In this document: positions 55,336-64,000 of the stretch, piece by piece
Position numbering within the stretch: position 1 is the first letter of the stretch
Layout: each line of letters starts with the position of its first letter
Assembly: GCF_943734655.1 (NCBI RefSeq)
Contig: NC_071353.1
Location: forward strand, 148,162,043 to 148,226,042
Direction of reading: 5' to 3'
Source: Sabethes cyaneus
Taxonomy: Eukaryota > Arthropoda > Insecta > Diptera > Culicidae
Length of the DNA stretch: 64,000 nucleotides
Notes under the pieces: model-generated
Told to the model about the DNA's origin: nothing
The model's database searches: none
What the model saw: only the letters and a program-made list of their open reading frames with translations
Made by a program: the position numbers and the translations under genes

Positions 55336-55904
55336 AAAACAATTGTTTCAAATCAACGGTGTGATCTCCGCACCAGTTTTGCTAGTATACTCGCAAGAAG
55401 TGGTTATTATTCACATTGCTAGTTGCTACAGTTCCATAATCCAGTTCTGAAGCTGAAGTACACGATGGATAGTAGCTTGAGAGAACGCTGGGATCGACGG
55501 AGACTCGACGACGAAGGATGTCACTACAGGAGCCATTGCTCTATGGACGGAAAAACTTCTGGAATACCTGTAATAATGACCGGTACTGGCCTGAGAAAGC
55601 AAATTTGAACCCCTCACCGGTCCATACCGGTCACGAGCACAGGAGCGGAGCGGCTTGACTCTGAAGGGAGGGTTGAGGGTTTCCATCATACTTTTGTCAA
55701 ACTTTCCGTGCTTATCAAAGCTTAGCTTCGAGGAAATACGGTCAAACCTCCGTGACGGTGGCTTGTGGTTATTGGCTTGCTCGTTGGCACATGTCTGTCG
55801 GGCATTTCATGAGTTTCATGACTTTTTCCCAGATCACGATTGCTTCGCAAGGATGCCGGATGACTGTACAGTGAAATCTGTTCTCTTCAGGAAACCCACT
55901 GGCA
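55336..55904. other. Unassigned DNA
   Basis: Short open frames on both strands have no recognisable features. The interval may be decayed transposon sequence. Confidence 0.25.
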
Positions 55905-56110
55905 CCAGCAAGAGAGTGCCTCAACGTGCTAGCTAGATGGCTCGACCAGGTTGAAGCTGACTTGCAAGTGTCAAGATGCTCAACGAATTGATGACGAGTG
56001 GCCTAGATTGAAATTGAAATTGGATCTAATATTTAACTTGAAATTTTACTTAAAATAAGGTTTGTAATTGGACTTGCATTCGGACATGAAATTGATCATT
56101 TAAACTACGG
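55905..56110 (+). repeat. RTE 3' tail plus TTGGACTTG-type repeats
   Basis: GCTAGATGGCTCGACCAGGTTG at about 55931 matches the end of the RTE ORF (ARWLDQVEAD). It is followed by AAATTGAAATTGGATC and TTGGACTTGCATTCGG iterations and then a pyrimidine tract, as at 41290-41600. Confidence 0.65.
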
Positions 56111-56579
56111 CATTTTTCCGGAGATTATTTATTGTCCTTTTTGGTGTTTTCAGTTGTTTTTGATGGCTCCTTTTTTGCGTTTCCTAATGCTGTTTGGTCG
56201 TCTTTTTGTATGGCTCTTTGGCATCTCTCCGTCTCTTTGTCATCGTCTTTTCGTCGTCTCATTTTTTATCGTCTTTTACAATTTATACGAATATTTTAGC
56301 ATCTTAATATTCTTTAGTCGTCTTTTTAGTTGTTTTTCAAAGTCTTTTTATGGTATTTTTGTGATAATTTTTTGTTTCCTTTCAACTCCTTTAATCTTGT
56401 CTTTCTTTGTATTTTCGACGTCCTTTTACTCTCCCTTTATGTAGCTTTTTTGTCCTTGGTTCGACGGCTCTCCATCGTATTTTCGTCACGTTTTCATCGT
56501 CTTTTTGCCTTCTTCTTTTGCTATCTATTCGTCATTTTTCTTTAGCATCTTTTCCACCTTTTATGGCAGCTTTATATGT
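56111..56579. repeat. Polypyrimidine tract (GTCTTTT-rich)
   Basis: TTTTTCGTC/GTCTTTTTAG words dominate. The tract is interrupted by the minisatellite element at 56582 and continues at 58406-58826. Confidence 0.85.
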
Positions 56580-58405
56580 TACTAGCTGACCCGACAAACT
56601 TCGTATTGCCACAAATTAACCTGTGTTGTACATAAATCATGAATCTCGGATGATCTTTGTCACTATTTCGAGTTTTGCAAGCCCCCCAGTGGGCGGCGCT
56701 TCCGACGGCGGGTCACCGGCAGCACTCGCGACCGTCTCGTCCTGAATGATCTAGTGTTACTATAGATAGTTTTTGTGGTCTTGTTATTGATTAATGTTTT
56801 ATGAAAGAGTCTCGAATTTCTCGAGTTGGATTAGTTTTTGAGTTTCGCAAAAATTTCTGTTTTATTTGTATGAGAGTCCATATCCCCCTACCACAGGGGT
56901 GAGAGGTCTCTAACTATCATAAAATAAATTCAAGACTCAAAAATCTCCTACATGCTAAATTTGGTTCCATTTGCTTGATTAGTACTCAAATTATAAGGAA
57001 ATTTGTATTTCATTTGTATGGGAGCCCACCCTCTTAAAAAAGAAAGGGGTCGTAATACACCACAGAAAAAAAATTCTGCCATCTAAAACTCTCACATGCC
57101 AAATTTGGTTCCATTTGCTTGATTAGTTCTCGAGTTATGAGGAAATTTGTATTTCGTTTGTATAGGACCCCCCTCCTAAAGTGGGGAGGGGTCCCAATTC
57201 ATCATTGAAAAACAAATTGTCTCCAAAAACACACATATGCCAAATTTGGTTCAATTCGCTTGATTAGTTCTCGAGTTATGAGGAAATTTGTATTTCATTT
57301 GTACAGGAGCCCCTCCTCTTAAAGTGGGGAGGGGTCCTAATTCACCATAGAAAATTTTCTTGCTCTCGAAAACCTTCACATGCCAAATTTGGTTGCATTT
57401 GCTTGATTAGTTCTCGAGTTATGAGGAAATTTGTATGGAAGCCCCCCCTCTTAAAGGGGAGAGGAGTTATAATTCCTCTTATAAAGAGGGGAGGGGTCTC
57501 AATTCACCATAGAATAAATTCTTGTCACCAAAAAAAACACCCACATGCCAAATGTTGTTCTATTTGCTAGATTAGTTCTCGAGTTAGGAGGAAATTTGTA
57601 TTTCATTTGTACAGGAGCCCCCCCTCTTAGAGTGGGGAGGGGTCCTAATTCACCGTAGAAAATTTTCTTGCTCTCGAAAACCTTCACATGCCAAATTTGG
57701 TTGCATTTGCTTGATTAGTTCTCGAGTTATGAGGAAATTTGTATGGAAGCCCCCCCTCTTAAAGGGGAGAGGAGTTACAATTCCCCTTATAAAGAGGGAG
57801 GGGTCTCAATTTACCATAGAATAAATTCTTGTCACCGAAAACACCCACATGCCAAATTTGGTTCCATTTGCTGGATTAGCTCTCGAGTTATAAGGAAATT
57901 TGTATTTCGTTTGTATAGGAGCCCCCCCCCCACTTAAAGTGGGGAGGGGTCCCAATTCATCATAGAAAAAAAATTTGTCTCCAAAAACACACACATGCCA
58001 AATTTGGTTCCATTTGCTTGATTAGTTCTCGAGTTATGAGGAAATTTGTATGGAAGCCCTCCCTCTTAAAGGGGAGAGGAGTTATAATTCCCCTTATAAA
58101 GAGGGGAGGGGTCTCAAATTACCCTAGAATAAATTCTTGTTACCGAAAACACCCACATGCCAAATTTGGTTCTATTTACTTGATTAGTTCTCGAGTTTTG
58201 CAGAAATTTGTGTTTCATTTGTATGGGAGCCCCCCCTCTTAGTGGGGGGAGGGGTCTCTAACCATCACTAAAACCTTTCCTGGCCCCAAAAACCTCTACA
58301 TGCAAATTTTCACGTCGATTGGTTCAGTAGTTTTCGATTCTATAAGAACAGACAGGGGGACAGACAGACAGACAGACAGAAATCCTTCTTTATAGGTATA
58401 GATTT
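56580..58405. mobile_element. Second TACTAGCTGA element with 143-bp minisatellite
   Basis: The left end ACTAGCTGACCCGACAAACT and the following ~350 bp match the copy at 28903. About nine units of the ~143-160-bp array follow. The right part ends with GACAGACAGACAGA, AATCC and TATAGGTATAGATT, lacking the inverted terminus seen in the first copy. It is inserted in a pyrimidine tract. Confidence 0.8.
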
Positions 58406-58826
58406 TGGTTTTCTGCGCTATCATTTTTTTGTGGTTTCATTATATTTTTTTGTATTTTTGACCCTCGTCTTTCTTATCATTTCGCGTTTTTAGTTATATT
58501 TTCGTCCTATTGACGTCGATGACGGTCTTTCTCTCTGTCTCTCTCTTTCTCTGTCATTTCTTTTGCCGTTTTCATTGTCCTTTTGACATTTTCGCAGTTT
58601 TTGTTTGACTTTTTTAGCACTGTCGGTGACGGCGTCTTTTTAAAGGGCGTTTTTCAGTCTTATTTTTATCGTTTTTTCGTCATTTTTCTGTCAGTTTTTA
58701 TCATCTGTTACCGTTTTTGTAGCTTTTTTCGTTTCTTTAGCTCCATTTTCTTTTTTTGGCCCTTTTGTTGCTCTATTGGCATTTTATCGATGGCTTTTCT
58801 GTCGCTGTTTTGTTGTCTTTTCGTCG
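58406..58826. repeat. Polypyrimidine tract, continuation
   Basis: This is the same T-rich GTC/TTTT composition as 56111-56579, resumed after the inserted element. Frames here are low-complexity. Confidence 0.85.
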
Positions 58827-59989
58827 TAATTTTGCCGTACCTTTTGGTATTTTTGACAACTTTTCGTCATTTTTTGTTTGTTTACGGGCTGTGGCTTCAA
58901 CCGCTGAACGATCATTCGCCCAAATGGGTTTTTCGTTATTATTTTCGTCGTAAAAGATAACAATCGCATCCCAAGGAACAATTTTTGCTTATTAAACGTT
59001 TACCCGACAGCTTTTATTCAGCACATGCTGTATAGCTGCTTTTCAAGTATGTCTAAACACCTCTGTTCAATGCTTATACAGTTGGTTTTGGAGAATTTAA
59101 GCAGCACAGTGCTGAATATGGGCGTGGAAGATGCGTTTGTATGACTGTTAAGCAACGTATAGTAAAATGTTTATTCAGTACGTATAGATATGTTTATTAA
59201 ACTTCTGCTGATGACACTGAAGCTACGTTTATTCCACAGCAGTTCTACTTTTAGACAAGCAAAAAGAAAAAAATATGCAGGAAGTATTTTTTTTTTTTAT
59301 TTTGTGGGTTTCGCTATTTTCATGGCCATTTTTGTATGCATATATTATAATTTAATAAGAGACTTTAGTAGAATATCATTGGTTGACTCTAAATTGATCA
59401 AGCCTGCAAAATACTTTATTTATTCACCCGGGTTCTAACTTACATCCTATCGGTCGGAAGCCGTCAACGAACACATCTGAGATAATCTGACATACGACAG
59501 GCTCCGAGTTTTCAGCCGATGTAGATTTACCAGCTTAAGTTTGTCAAGTGTGGAACAAAAATGGGCTAAAATACATTTAAGCGCTGAAGAGTAGTTTCTT
59601 AAATCATGTTTGGCATCTGCTGTACAAGATTACTTTAGAAGTATTTATTCCGCACATGTTAAACATTTAATAAACTATTTGTACTAAAATAAAGCATTTC
59701 GCTTGTACCGCCAGAAACATAACACAGTCGCAACGTAGAGGACTTTTTTCTTTTGAATATTGACGACGGTAAGCGGTGCTACTGAATAAAATTAACTGGA
59801 AACTAGAAATCCAGAATGTACGGTTAGCGATTGTTCATTTAGTTAGCAGTGATGTGACTAGCAGCAGCAGTGATTAGTTAGCAGCAGGAGTGATTCGTGT
59901 TAGTACCGCAGAGAAGGAGTACTTTTGTCACCCCGTCATTAGTTTACGCAGATAGTCCTGAGCTTCCAGAAAACAAAAAAGAGCAGCGG

Positions 59990-60303
59990 ATGGCACGAGA
60001 AGCAGTGGTGTTTTCGCGCACCGGCAGCGGGAGCAGTGGTGGTATCGCCACTATGCCACCCGATCATAACAATTCTGGCGGCTTTAGCCCGACGGAATTC
60101 ATCTCGCTGAGCAAATCCATTGTGAGTAACTCGTAAAGCGTCAAGCAGCCGGCTGCCTTTGGATATAAGTTTGTTAAAGTTAAATTTCGGTACGACGAGG
60201 GACAACGACACGCCGAGGGAAAAGATACACACCGTACAGACAACACTTAAAAGGATTTCCACGACCAGTAAAGATTTGCGGCGGCTAAAAGTGGTTATGC
60301 AAA
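59990..60303 (+). pseudogene. Captured syntaxin-7-like (Qa-SNARE) N-terminal fragment
   Basis: Syntaxin-7-type Qa-SNAREs act in endosomal membrane fusion; their N-terminal Habc helices are regulatory. The frame has a disordered Ser/Gly-rich start (about 59990-60080), then FSPTEFISLSKSIVSN. A stop follows, and in another frame LDISLLKLNFGTTRDNDTPREKIHTVQTT and RISTTSKDLRRLKVV complete the segment. The pattern (helix, then GT-xDN-LR-K, then a Ser/Thr-rich helix ending KDLxRL) fits helices Ha-Hb of syntaxin 7/12. It stops after that: there is no SNARE motif and no TM anchor. It is broken by at least one stop and one frameshift. The family call rests on pattern memory only. Confidence 0.55.
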
Positions 60304-60429
60304 TGTTTTCTATTCTTAATGTACCAAAAAAAAAAATAAAATAAAAATAAAGTGTACCTAACATAAATTTAAAGCACAAATTATAAAGTGTAAAGTATAA
60401 AGTGTCATTCAAGTTATTGGTGTTATTGG

Positions 60430-61190
60430 CTGCCATCAAGCACCTTTTATTCCACACCTGCTCTTGGTGGTGCTACTGATACGTTTGTACGACGATTATT
60501 CGACACATATTCCATAATTCCTCTTAGCAATGCAGCTGATGCATTTGGGCAACTTTCATTCCACTCTTATTCCACACTCGCTCTCAGCAATGCTGCTGAT
60601 AAGTTTGCGCAACGCTCATTCCACACTTATTCCACTTTTATTCCACACCTTCTCGCAGTAATGCTGCGCAACATTTATTCCACTGTTATTCCACACTTGC
60701 TTTCAGCAATGCTGCAAATTCGTTTGTACAACATTTATTCCACTGTTATTCCACTTTTATTCTGCACTTGCTCTCAGCAATGCTGCTGATACATTTGCGC
60801 AACGCTCATTCCACACTTATTCCACTATTATTCCACATTTGATCTCCGTAATGCTGCTGTTACGTTTGCGCAATGCTCATTCCACTCTTATTCCACTTTT
60901 ACTCCACAATTGCCCTTGACTGACACGTTTGCACAACGTCTATTCGACATGCATTTTCATGGTAGCTTTTAAGCGACCATTATTCCACACCTGCTGTTAG
61001 CCGTACTGCCGATACGTTTGCATAACATTTATTCGACTCTTATTCCGCATTTATATAACAACGTATACGTTGATTAGAAGCTAGAAAAAATATAGGTTAT
61101 GACGTCTAAACAACAGACAATTCAGCAAATTCGCTTAATCAGCACCGAATGCTATCAAACAACTCTTATTCCACACCTGCTTGTTTAGGT
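60430..61190. repeat. Degenerate ATTCCAC / CAGCAATGCTGCTGATACG array
   Basis: TTATTCCAC occurs more than ten times, together with GCTCTCAGCAATGCTGCTGATACGTTTGCGCAACG-type blocks that are repeated with variation every ~75-120 bp. It lies in the right half of the CCCAAG element, not outside it. Confidence 0.85.
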
Positions 61191-61644
61191 GCTGCCGTTT
61201 TGTTCCTTGGGATTGCATTCTTTGCAGCGTCTCTTTGCCGACTTTGCCGACAGTGGCAGATTTTTCTTGAATATTAACAAAACTCTAGCAACTTAAGCTA
61301 TTTTACTGATATAAAATCATCAGATGTATCTATGTTTGTATGTATGTATGTATGATCAAATTGTTTAATTAGCTAGAGTTTTTGTAAATATTTAAGAAAA
61401 ATCTACCACTGTCGGCAAAGTCGGCAAAGAGACGCTGCAAAGAACGCAATGCGATTGTTGTCTTTTACGACGAAAACAATAACGAAAAGTCCATTTGGGC
61501 GAAAGACCGTTCAGCGGTTAAAGCCTCGTAAACAAAAAAAAGTGACGAAAAGTCGTCAAAAATACCAAAAGGTACGGCAAAATTACGCAAAATTACAAAT
61601 ATATGGTAAGAAAAGGTTTTATAGAAAACAACGCGTTCGCCCCC

Positions 61645-62110
61645 CATGGACAGCAACGAACTGGAAGTGGTTGATGAGTTCACATATTGGGGAACTCTGG
61701 TAACCGTCGACAAAAATACAAATAAGGAGATTCAATGGCGCATTCAAGCCGGAAGTAGAGCTTACTTTTCCCTTCGCAAGACGTTTTGATCAAAGAGCGT
61801 ACGCTGCCGCACAAAGCTGACGATGTACAAAACGCTAATCAGTTACAGTCTCAAGTCCTCTACGGACTTTGCTTACGAAAACTGTTTGGGGAACTATTTT
61901 TGACGGAGTACAAATGGGAAGCAAAGAGCGGCGTAGGCGTATGAAGCATGAGTTGCAGGCTGCAGTTAGGAGATTATACTCACCAGGAATAGAGGGCTCC
62001 AACGTGCTAGATGGTTAGACCAGGTTGAAGCCGACGCAAGCATACGCATAAGCATACGCAAGTATGTCGAAACGGTTAACGAATTAAGCATATTTTGTTA
62101 CATAAAACGA
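61645..62110 (+). pseudogene. RTE ORF C-terminal fragment
   Basis: The plus strand reads EVVDEFTYWGTLVTVDKNTN, EIQWRIQAGSRAYFSLRKTF, and RTKLTMYKTLISYSLKSSTDF. This is the connection region after the RT thumb in RTE LINEs. The end near 62015 (GCTAGATGGTTAGACCAGG) is the same RTE tail seen at 55931. Frameshifts are frequent. Confidence 0.8.
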
Positions 62111-62224
62111 AGTCTATTTAAAAAAAAACGTGACCATTTGAATCTGTAAGCCATCTAGATTATCCTGATAATTTTATCAATCACTTTCCTAAAACAACTC
62201 ACTTTAGTTTTAAGTAACATTACC

Positions 62225-62395
62225 TTTTCGCCGCCCAGTTAGCAACGAGGTACGATGCTGGTCTAACAAGTCAATCGTCGTATGTTCGAATCTCGGCTAG
62301 GCGGTTCTTGCTAGATAGAGTCAGATAGAGATCGTTACACTGGCCCCGTAATTTTCTACCGGCTGCGAAGTCTATCGATAAAGAAAGGTAATGTC
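62225..62395 (+). mobile_element. tRNA-derived SINE
   Basis: The head has an A-box-like TTAGCAACGAGGTACGATG and a B-box TGTTCGAATCTCGG about 45 bp later. The body runs TAGATAGAGTCAGATAGAG to GGCCCCGTAATTTTC and the end is A-rich. It belongs to a different family from the SINE at 27478. A tRNA gene is excluded by the lack of a complementary acceptor stem. Confidence 0.65.
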
Positions 62396-62403
62396 TAAAG
62401 ACG

Positions 62404-63051
62404 GTATCCAGCTTTCCACGAGCGATAATGGCGGTTATTGAGCACAAGTGGGCACAATCTTTTGACGTTCATTGTAGGAGCGTCGAGTTCGCCCTGACGG
62501 AGTTACTATGGAAACATCCATGATTGTTTGTTGTTCGAGTGTAAAAATGTAAACATTGTTTAATTTTGCATATAAACATAATTGGGAACATAATTGTATG
62601 GATAAGAAATTTAATGGATTGTGGCTTCGCAGTTTTCGGACATTTCAGGGAGAATGGCCAAATACGCAACGGAAAGTTTCTTATCAAGACGAGACTGTTT
62701 GAGAGCAAGCTTATCAACGGCTCGACCAATATGAAGTTAATGTTTCCCTCTGACTGCACTCGAATGTTTAATTCGCACGATAGTAAAAAGTATCCTGAGC
62801 CGGTGCTTTCAGGAAATTATGGCCGCAAACCACTACAAAAGCTTGAATCCGTTCAGTTATGTTCCACTTCAACTGATCTGCAAAATGAAACAATGTTTAC
62901 ACTCACACTTTTTACACTCGAACAACAAACAATCTTGGATGTTTCCATAGTAACTCCGTAAGGCCACACTCGACGCTCCTGCAATGAATGTCAAAAGATT
63001 GTGCCCACTTGTGCTCAATATCCGCCTTTATCGCTCGTGGAAAGCTGGATA
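62404..63051. mobile_element. 648-bp foldback element, ~155-bp arms
   Basis: The left arm, starting TATCCAGCTTTCCACGAGCG, is repeated inverted at the right end, with ~90% identity by eye over about 155 bp. The arms include GTGGGCACAATCTTTTGAC and TTTGTTGTTCGAGTGT. The ~320-bp spacer contains a 131-codon open frame (62566-62961) with a balanced-looking segment (LMFPSDCTRMFNSHDSKKYP) that I do not recognise. TSD unclear. Confidence 0.85.
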
Positions 63052-64000
63052 ACGTTCTCACCCTAATATAACCTAAAGCCCTATAAAGATATACATTTAT
63101 AGGGCCTAACATATTAATATATGATAATATTATGAAGTGTCGTACCCCCCCGGCTTTGCTTTACCTTTTGAACAAACCAATCGGAATAACACTTATAAAA
63201 AACTAGCAAATTAAAATTGAATTGCCCGAAAAAAATGTTTGTATTCCTGACTGACAATTGATTCGGTTCACTCTGTAAACAAACTATTTATTTTCCTTTC
63301 GACAAATCAGTCATGCTGTCTCGGTCATGGTTTATCATGGCTCACTGTGATGACAAATTGGCGTATCACTATCAGTGCCCCACCCCCATGTCTATCAGGC
63401 TCCAACCGAAACGAGCGAGCGATCGTGGCGCGTTTGTGTTTCGACCCCAAAATACCCACGACTTCATTAATTTTGCTCGACAATGATTTTGGACCTTCAT
63501 CGCCGTGGCGATCATTCGTGGCGGCCATTCAATTACTCAACCCGCGGCCCGCATGGACCGCCGCTGCTCAATCAAGCTTAGGCCCAGCAGCAGCGTTAGC
63601 TAGGTCTAAGCGATTTTCAATCGATTCTCGAGATCGAGATTGATTAATGATCACTGTAATGTAAACTAATCGCGTACGATCGTTTATGCCTACGTTTACG
63701 TGTGCAGAACCCCTCTTACACTTGCAAGCAAAGCAGCAAGAGGTTCAATTACACGCACTGTGAACGGAATGGGTTACGGAGGTTGGAGGGTTGGCTGGGA
63801 GGTAACGAAAAAATCTGTTCGACATTGATCGAGATGAAACTGGACTTTAACAGAACGCCACGATTAATTCGTGGTCCGGTGCGCTGCTGGTCAGTCAGTC
63901 CATGACATTAACTGTAGGCAGAAATGTCACCTCCAACTCACCGCAATCAACCGATCGTGCCTAATTTGAAAGGTACATAACCTTACTTATCGCTAATGCG
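63052..64000. other. Unassigned DNA
   Basis: No supported gene or repeat was found. Open frames on both strands (for example 63347-63643) lack recognisable features. Confidence 0.3.

Larger units (their letters stand above)
58970..61211. mobile_element. CCCAAG-TIR element, 2,242 bp, with captured gene fragment
   Basis: The ends are CCCAAGGAACAA and the exact complement TTGTTCCTTGGG, with AT outside both (58968-58969, 61212-61213). The uninterrupted arm of the host foldback (61450-61470) gives the empty site. Inside are a syntaxin-like coding segment (59990-60303) and a long array of ATTCCAC-type repeats (60430-61190). Subterminal parts contain TTTATTC/TTCAGCA words. No transposase was found. 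Confidence 0.87.
58827..61586. mobile_element. Foldback element (~230-bp arms) split by a CCCAAG element
   Basis: The left arm (58827-58969 plus 61212-61291) is the reverse complement of 61372-61586. The right arm is continuous from GTCGGCAAAGTCGGCAAAG through GAACGCAATGCGATTG to AAGGTACGGCAAAATTA. The left arm shows the same sequence cut at ATCGCAT/ATTGCATTC by the element at 58970-61211. The loop (61292-61371) has a TGTATG microsatellite. There is no coding capacity. Confidence 0.85.

Noticed and set aside
62225..62300. tRNA gene
   Set aside because: Same reasoning: pol III boxes without a foldable tRNA, followed by SINE body.

Overview
The window looks like a chromosomal segment of a mosquito, probably a large, transposon-rich culicine genome of the Aedes type. 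The evidence is an insect-like splicing factor SF1 gene with a 62-bp intron, several clades of non-LTR retrotransposon (RTE, Loa/R1-like, CR1/T1-like, Jockey-like), Bel/Pao and copia remnants, a PIF/Harbinger relic, tRNA-derived SINEs and many MITEs. No prokaryotic, organellar or viral gene was seen. The species call is an inference.

Layout. 1-4.8 kb: a MITE, non-LTR relics and probable SF1 intron. 4.8-6.4 kb: the 3' part of SF1 (KH-QUA2, two zinc knuckles, proline-rich tail), the only host gene called with high confidence. 6.6-7.8 kb: a decayed Harbinger nuclease. 8.3-12.85 kb: a Loa/R1-like LINE (ORF1, endonuclease, RT, RNase H) broken by frameshifts. 15.1-20.3 kb: a four-layer nest. A Loa-type LINE is split by a CR1-like LINE, which is split by a 306-bp MITE, which is split by a 1.4-kb TIR element carrying a pavarotti/KIF23-like kinesin fragment. 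20.4-22.3 kb: Jockey-like and RTE pieces. 22.7-26.1 kb: mostly unassigned, with one candidate signal-peptide exon. 26.1-35.3 kb: Bel/Pao, MITEs, a SINE, a 143-bp minisatellite element and an RTE split by a CCCAAG-TIR element. 35.3-38.3 kb: a CR1-like LINE with an internal RT deletion.

41.3-52.7 kb is highly unusual. Polypyrimidine tracts switch abruptly to polypurine tracts, the whole arrangement is tandemly duplicated, and a CAGAC array of about 331 units occupies one copy. The duplication supplies array-free and insertion-free comparison sites for several features. 52.7-64 kb: candidate promoter-like DNA, copia, Jockey and RTE relics, a second minisatellite element, then a foldback element split by a 2.2-kb CCCAAG-TIR element that carries a syntaxin-7-like fragment and an ATTCCAC-rich array. 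A SINE and another foldback follow.

Most of the sequence is interacting transposon history rather than a gene pathway. The most notable signals are two TIR elements that each hold a recognisable host gene fragment (Pack-type gene capture), a family of CCCAAG-TIR elements flanked by AT, and the strand-switching CT/GA region with its CAGAC expansion. Most open frames in the low-complexity tracts are by-products of base composition.
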